Of a stretch of 43,774 nucleotides of DNA, positions 39,913-43,774 are shown one piece after another (position 1 is the first letter of the stretch; each line of letters begins with the position of its first letter). This DNA is from Bacteroidales bacterium (GTDB lineage: Bacteria > Bacteroidota > Bacteroidia > Bacteroidales > UBA932). Made by a program: the position numbers and the translations under genes. Below the pieces are notes generated by a model. That model was given only the letters and a program-made list of their open reading frames with translations, ran no database searches and was not told where the DNA came from. The stretch lies in contig JAFWPA010000050.1 in the NCBI GenBank assembly GCA_017509685.1, forward strand, positions 1 to 43,774, in the 5' to 3' direction.

Positions 39913-40196
39913 GGGTAATATGGTTTTATTGTTTCAACACCTGTTAGACCGGGTGCGAAGCAAAAATGTTGCACTGCAGCAGATAAAGTTACACTTTTTT
40001 GCCAATATGCCCATTATGCCGATGCCGATGATCAGGGCCGATGGCGCCCAGTTCCAGCGGCAGTGCAATGCCGATGCCGATACCAAAGCGGTCAAGCCCT
40101 CTTCTCTCCGCTAAAGCTTCGTTCAGAATGCTTGGCACAAACAGAAAGAGGCATGGCCTGATGAAACTTTTTGCAAAGCCTGTAAAAAGTGAGACT
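39913..40196. other. Gene-free region upstream of the AbiE operon
   Basis: 284 bases without a called gene. On the minus strand 40010-40130 reads as a short stretch of protein-like codons (start resembling FVPSILNEALAERRGLDRFGIG), possibly a decayed remnant, not identified. Confidence 0.3.
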
Positions 40197-40242
40197 TTTT
40201 CGGCAGAAATATTTGTTTACTGCCAAAAATGTCTTATTTTTG
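40197..40242 (+). promoter_or_regulatory. AbiE promoter with inverted-repeat operator
   Basis: TTTG (40212-40215), exactly 19 bases, then TATTTTTG (40235-40242) before the ATG at 40262. TTTTCGGCAG (40197-40206) and CTGCCAAAAA (40220-40229) form 10-base arms with one mismatch, centred on the -33. AbiEi antitoxins are known to repress their own promoter at inverted repeats, which fits this layout. Confidence 0.65.
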
Positions 40243-40261
40243 TCCCGTGATTATGTGAACG

Positions 40262-40999
40262 ATGACCACAACGGAAAGGATCATACAGTACGCGACCCTG
40301 CAGCAGGGGCCCTTCAAGAAGAAGGACCTTGCCGCCTGGCTGTCCAATGCTTCCGGAGCGGCCGATACAAGCCTGCAGAAGCAGCTGGAGCGCCTGGTCG
40401 CATCCGGTCGGCTCGCCAAGGTAGGATGGGGCGCATATCAGCTCGGCACAGCGTCCAAGCCCCGGTTCTTCCTTACCCTGAAGCCGCAGACCCAGGAGAT
40501 GGGCGCATACCTCCGGCAACGCTACCCGCTGGCCGATTTCTGCATCTGGGACGCCTCCAGCGTTATCCCCTTTATGCTCCATGTGCCCAATATCAACATG
40601 GTCATCGTGGACGTAGAGCGTTTTCTGCAAGAGTCCTTCCCGGACGCCCTCCGGGAGAAATATCCAAACCTGCCGGTCCTTCCCAATCCTACCCGGGAAG
40701 AGTTCTTCAAGTTCGGCAGCACCTCCGGCTGCATCGTCCTGCATACTCTCACCACCGAATCACCGCTGGACAGCTTCGAAGGCGTCCCCGTCCCGCAGAT
40801 GGAGAAAATGCTGGTAGACATCGTCCTCAACCCGGAATTTGACTTCCTCCAAGGCAGCGAACTCAGCCGTGTTTACCGGGAAGCCTTCTCCTCTTACGAC
40901 ATCTCCCGCCCGCGCCTGCTCCGCTACGCCCAGCGCCGCGGGTGCCTGGACAAAATACAGCAACTGATAGACCGTACAACCAACATCAACCATGATTGA
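40262..40999 (+). CDS. AbiEi-like antitoxin (DUF6577 type)
   Basis: 245 residues. The N-terminal winged helix (IIQYATLQQGPFKKKDLAAWL, then LQKQLERLVASGRLAKVGWGAYQL) is the DNA-binding part of AbiEi-type antitoxins. The C-terminal domain has the antitoxin-like DFCIWDASSVIPFMLHVPN. It overlaps the AbiEii toxin gene by 8 bases. Type IV antitoxins neutralise the toxin without binding it directly, and repress the operon. This variant corresponds to the Bacteroidota-type AbiEi group. Confidence 0.8.
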   Translation: MTTTERIIQYATLQQGPFKKKDLAAWLSNASGAADTSLQKQLERLVASGRLAKVGWGAYQLGTASKPRFFLTLKPQTQEMGAYLRQRYPLADFCIWDASSVIPFMLHVPNINMVIVDVERFLQESFPDALREKYPNLPVLPNPTREEFFKFGSTSGCIVLHTLTTESPLDSFEGVPVPQMEKMLVDIVLNPEFDFLQGSELSRVYREAFSSYDISRPRLLRYAQRRGCLDKIQQLIDRTTNINHD

Positions 41000-42059
41000 C
41001 CCCAGAAGCAGAAGCCTGGAATGGATTCAGCAGGCAAAGCAGCATATCCCCGGAGTATCCGACACACCCCTTGTAGAGAAAGCCATCCGCGCCCTCTCCC
41101 TGCTGGAATCCCTTGTCCGTTCCGGCTGCCCCTTCATCTTCAAAGGCGGTACGGCCCTGATGCTCCACCTGGACACCTCCCGGCGACTCTCCATTGATGT
41201 GGATATCGTCTGCCCTCCGGGCACCGACATCACTCAATACCTGGGCAAGTTCGGCCAGGAGTATGGTTTCACCGGCGCCGAGGAGATTGAACGCATTTCC
41301 CGCACCGGCGTCCCTAAATCCCACGCCGAATACCACTACGCTGTCACATACCCGTCGGGCCATCCTACCGACAAGATCCTGCTGGACGTCCTGTACGAAG
41401 ACATACACTACAATCAGGTCGTAAATCTTCCCATCGCAAGTCCGATGCTCATCCAGGACGGCGAGCCCGTTACGGTTCCGTGCCCCAGCCTGGCCGATAT
41501 GCTGGGCGACAAACTCACTGCCTTCGCCCCTCACACCACCGGCATCCCGTTCTTCAAGCACGAAGACCCCTTCTTCATGGAAATCATGAAGCAGCTCTAC
41601 GACATCAGTTCCATCCTGGACCGCATCGACGACCTCTCCGCCGTCCGGAAGACCTACGCCGAAATCGTCCCCATCGAGCTTGGCTACAGGAAGCTGGACC
41701 ATCTCACCCAGGCCGATGTCCTGAATGACACCTATCAGAGCGCGATGAACATTTGCCTGCGCGGCGCCCTGGACCACACCGAATTCAGCTACTATGCCGA
41801 CGGTGCCCGCCGCGTCAACTCCTTCATCATCCCCGAATCTTACAACGCCGATGTCGCCATCCGCGACGCCGCCAAAGTGGCCTACCTGGTCCGCCTCATC
41901 CAAACCGGCGCCAATGAGGTCAAGCACTATAGCCCCGAGATGGACACCGAGCTGGCCGCCGCCCTCATCGAAGACCAGAGCCTGAACAAACTCAACCGCA
42001 TCAAGAAAATCAGCCTCGAAGCCTTCTACTACTGCCTCCAGCTAGAGCAGCTCCAATAA
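40992..42059 (+). CDS. AbiEii-type nucleotidyltransferase toxin
   Basis: 355 residues. The nucleotidyltransferase core has FKGGTALMLHLDTSRRLSIDVDIVCPP near residues 48-75, with the G(G/S)xxL turn and the acidic DVD pair that bind metal. The expected later motifs also appear (LADMLGDKLTAFAPHT with K and D). AbiEii toxins use a nucleotide to block growth, for example on tRNA, and defend against phage. The gene overlaps the antitoxin gene and ends before a terminator-like stem. Confidence 0.88.
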   Translation: MIDPRSRSLEWIQQAKQHIPGVSDTPLVEKAIRALSLLESLVRSGCPFIFKGGTALMLHLDTSRRLSIDVDIVCPPGTDITQYLGKFGQEYGFTGAEEIERISRTGVPKSHAEYHYAVTYPSGHPTDKILLDVLYEDIHYNQVVNLPIASPMLIQDGEPVTVPCPSLADMLGDKLTAFAPHTTGIPFFKHEDPFFMEIMKQLYDISSILDRIDDLSAVRKTYAEIVPIELGYRKLDHLTQADVLNDTYQSAMNICLRGALDHTEFSYYADGARRVNSFIIPESYNADVAIRDAAKVAYLVRLIQTGANEVKHYSPEMDTELAAALIEDQSLNKLNRIKKISLEAFYYCLQLEQLQ

Positions 42060-42088
42060 CCGATTACCGGTGAACCAACCCAATAAAA

Positions 42089-42123
42089 CCGCCGCCCTCC
42101 CATCAGGAAAGCGGCGGCTCTTT
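42089..42123 (+). terminator. Terminator of the AbiE operon
   Basis: CCGCCGC (42089-42095) pairs with GCGGCGG (42111-42117), followed by CTCTTTG. It lies 30 bases after the AbiEii stop. Confidence 0.65.
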
Positions 42124-42160
42124 GATTCCATTGAGCGCCTCGGACAAGGAGTAAGATATA

Positions 42161-43045
42161 TTATGCGTGCAGGGGCTTGGCGTAGTGCGTTTCCTCCTTC
42201 TTTTTGGGGCCTGTCTCCGGCGGGACGGCCCGTTCCGGAAGCTTCTTCGTGTATGCATAAACCAGAAAGCCGATACCCAGCAGCACGAACGGAATACTGA
42301 GGAGCTGGCCCATGTTCAGGACCATATCGGCCTCAAAATCCACCTGGTCGTTCTTAATAAATTCTATGAGGAAGCGGCTGCCGAAGCAGACAATAAGGAA
42401 AATGCCCACAAACGTGCCCCGGTACAGTTTGTCCAGCTTTTTCCAGTAAAGGCACAAGAGCACCAGGCCCAGCAGCAGGTAGGTTCCCGCCTCGTACAAC
42501 TGGGTGGGATGGCATGGAACGGTTTCCCCGTTGCGTTCAAAGATGAAGCCCCAGGGAAGGTCCGTGGGAGCACCGTAAATCTCCGAATTGAAGAGATTGC
42601 CCAAGCGGATAAGACAGGCGGCGAAAGCGATCGGAATCACCAGATGATCCAAAACCCACACATAGTCGAAGCCATTCTTGGGGCCATATTTGTGGGCATA
42701 CCACCATATACCCAGCAGCAGGGCGATAGTACCGCCGTGACTGGCCAGGCCACCCTTCCAGGGCATGAAGATTTCCCAGAATCCTGCCCAGCTTCCCAGG
42801 TAGTAGTCCGGCTGATAGAAAAGGCAATGGCCCAGACGGGCGCCCACGATGGTACAGATCGCGAGCATATTCAACATGGGGTTTAGCAGAGCGGTGTTCA
42901 CCTTCTCCCGCAGAAAGAAACTCTTCATGACATACCAGCCCAGGATAAAACCACTCACGAACAGAAGCGAATACCACCTGAACTGCAACCAGCCGATGTG
43001 CAAAATCGTCGGGTCTATATTCCAATGTACGACCAAATATTCCAT
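42161..43045 (-). CDS. lgt: Prolipoprotein diacylglyceryl transferase
   Basis: 294 residues. Lgt moves a diacylglyceryl group from phosphatidylglycerol to the lipobox Cys of prolipoproteins, the first step of lipoprotein maturation. It has seven membrane helices and the signatures IRLGNLFNSEIYGAPTDLPWG, GGLASHGGTIALLLG and HPTQLYEAGTYL. The N-terminus PTILHIGWLQFRWYSLLF is typical. Several lipoprotein genes in this window would be substrates. It is a core gene, so the accessory island probably ends before here. Confidence 0.93.
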   Translation of the reverse strand: MEYLVVHWNIDPTILHIGWLQFRWYSLLFVSGFILGWYVMKSFFLREKVNTALLNPMLNMLAICTIVGARLGHCLFYQPDYYLGSWAGFWEIFMPWKGGLASHGGTIALLLGIWWYAHKYGPKNGFDYVWVLDHLVIPIAFAACLIRLGNLFNSEIYGAPTDLPWGFIFERNGETVPCHPTQLYEAGTYLLLGLVLLCLYWKKLDKLYRGTFVGIFLIVCFGSRFLIEFIKNDQVDFEADMVLNMGQLLSIPFVLLGIGFLVYAYTKKLPERAVPPETGPKKKEETHYAKPLHA

Positions 43046-43073
43046 CGTTCACATTTTATATAAGAAATGGGGC

Positions 43074-43099
43074 ATCACCACTCAGGGCTCTGTGGTGAT
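43074..43099. repeat. 8-bp inverted repeat upstream of lgt
   Basis: ATCACCAC (43074-43081) and GTGGTGAT (43092-43099) with a 10-base loop, 29 bases before the lgt ATG on the minus strand. It may be a leader hairpin or an operator. The 216-base gap up to 43261 holds no gene. Confidence 0.45.
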
Positions 43100-43241
43100 A
43101 TAACCGTCTCTCAGGACTATCTTCTGACCGGAACCGGACTACTACGCTATCCACGCGGTGTCAATATGGACAGTGGTGGTTTTAACAATAAACTCACCAA
43201 CTGGGATGGCACGAAGAAGAACACCGGTTTGAGTAGAAATA

Positions 43242-43270
43242 GGCAAGTGAAGCCGAAGGTTTTACTTGCC
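43242..43270 (-). terminator. Nested hairpin overlapping the end of the last lipoprotein gene
   Basis: GGCAAGT (43242-43248) pairs with ACTTGCC (43264-43270), with an inner AGCC/GGTT stem. On the minus strand it is followed by TATTTCTAC. The 3' arm covers the stop codon at 43262-43264. Confidence 0.5.
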
Positions 43271-43669
43271 CCTCACAAAATGCCGGTAATCAGAGCCCCA
43301 GGTCCCGACAGAATAGGTCGTTCCCTCCTTCTGCCATTCCATTTCCTTTGATGTCAGTTTCACAAGTTTATAGGTGACATTGCTATCGTCCGACATCGCC
43401 GGATTGATGGTAATAGTGCCCTTGTTGATCAGGTCGATGGCATAGTGGCCGCTGTAGTCGTGCGATTCGCCGCTCAGGGCATCATATACGTGAAGCTGGT
43501 AGCCATTGTTTCCGTCGAAGGTGAACGTCACAGATCCATCCATCGCGAAAACCGTGGGGTCATACTGTTCGGTCCAAGTGCCTTCCAGCTTGTTCACGTC
43601 GATTTTCTCACAACCGCTCAGCCCTGCCACCAGCAGCGCCGCGCAAAGAATTGTCTTCAAAATCTTCAT
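43262..43669 (-). CDS. Small lipoprotein, lipocalin-like
   Basis: 135 residues. The signal peptide ends in LSGC (lipid Cys near residue 20). The mature domain begins LEGTWTEQYDP and continues as short strands (GSVTFTFDGNNGYQLHVYDA, YKLVKLTSKEMEWQ), the lipocalin-like layout common in small Bacteroidales lipoproteins. Unknown ligand. Its promoter would lie in the last bases of the window (43670-43774), where no clear TAnnTTTG was found. Confidence 0.7.
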   Translation of the reverse strand: MKILKTILCAALLVAGLSGCEKIDVNKLEGTWTEQYDPTVFAMDGSVTFTFDGNNGYQLHVYDALSGESHDYSGHYAIDLINKGTITINPAMSDDSNVTYKLVKLTSKEMEWQKEGTTYSVGTWGSDYRHFVRGK

Positions 43670-43774
43670 TGCATTCGTTTTCTTATTAAACGCACAAAAT
43701 GCCGAAATACTGCTTCAAAAATCATTCTTTTTTCCTTCCGCCAGGCAGGATCTTCCCAGGCCCCGCCTGGCATC

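Noticed and set aside
40010-40130. Remnant of a transporter gene on the minus strand
   Set aside because: Only about 40 codons look protein-like and no motif is clear enough to name a family.

Overview
The window is chromosomal DNA from a Bacteroidales bacterium (phylum Bacteroidota) of fairly high GC content. Several signs agree: promoters of the TTTG-N19/20-TAnnTTTG type, few Shine-Dalgarno sequences, TatA/TatC without an obvious TatB, a fimbrillin-like lipoprotein preceded by a tiny peptide gene, DUF3467 and DUF4301 genes, and a Bacteroides-type integrase and mobilisation module. The genus cannot be fixed from sequence alone; a gut or rumen lineage is plausible.

Layout. (1) 1-4.6 kb, minus strand: valS, a 4-hydroxybenzoyl-CoA thioesterase-type enzyme, tatA, tatC and the start of an ABC-F ATPase form one tight operon. 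(2) 4.7-7.15 kb, plus strand: three coupled genes for secreted proteins (a metallophosphatase, an unknown protein, and an OB-fold/TonB-C-terminal fusion). (3) 7.3-10.7 kb, minus strand: a 1091-residue surface lipoprotein ending in a DNA/RNA non-specific nuclease domain, preceded by a 50-residue peptide gene. (4) 10.8-16.3 kb: a DUF3467 gene, then a minus-strand operon pdxB - DUF4301 - citD - citE - citF for citrate lyase. (5) 16.4 kb: tRNA-Ala(GGC), the probable integration site of a mobile element.

(6) 16.5-27.1 kb looks like an integrative mobilisable element: tyrosine integrase, small HTH protein, Toprim primase, HTH regulator, VirD4/TraG-type coupling protein, relaxase, short SSB, MobC-like relaxosome protein, a membrane-anchored phosphoribosyltransferase-like protein, a small Rpn-tail-like peptide and a Fic enzyme. 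No type IV secretion pore is present, so transfer would need a helper. The regulatory DNA here is the most striking part of the window. Two oppositely oriented promoters carry the same palindrome just after the -7 element. A 19-bp perfect palindrome lies at the start of the mob operon. Five 16-bp iteron-like tandem units (plus one half unit) sit beside it. The fic gene is bracketed by two nearly identical palindromes in inverted orientation.

(7) 27-43 kb is an accessory island of small cargo genes. Four copies of a GC-rich structured repeat follow stop codons of plus-strand genes (about 27.1-27.35, 28.43-28.56, 30.36-30.45 and 32.41 kb). The region also holds a frameshifted lipocalin-like gene, a truncated sugar kinase, two acetyltransferases, an HxlR regulator, a DUF1848 gene coupled to a YoeB-like toxin gene, a small ABC transporter, an ECF-sigma module and an AbiE type IV toxin-antitoxin pair. 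(8) lgt and a small lipoprotein gene close the window. The right end of the mobile element was not located.
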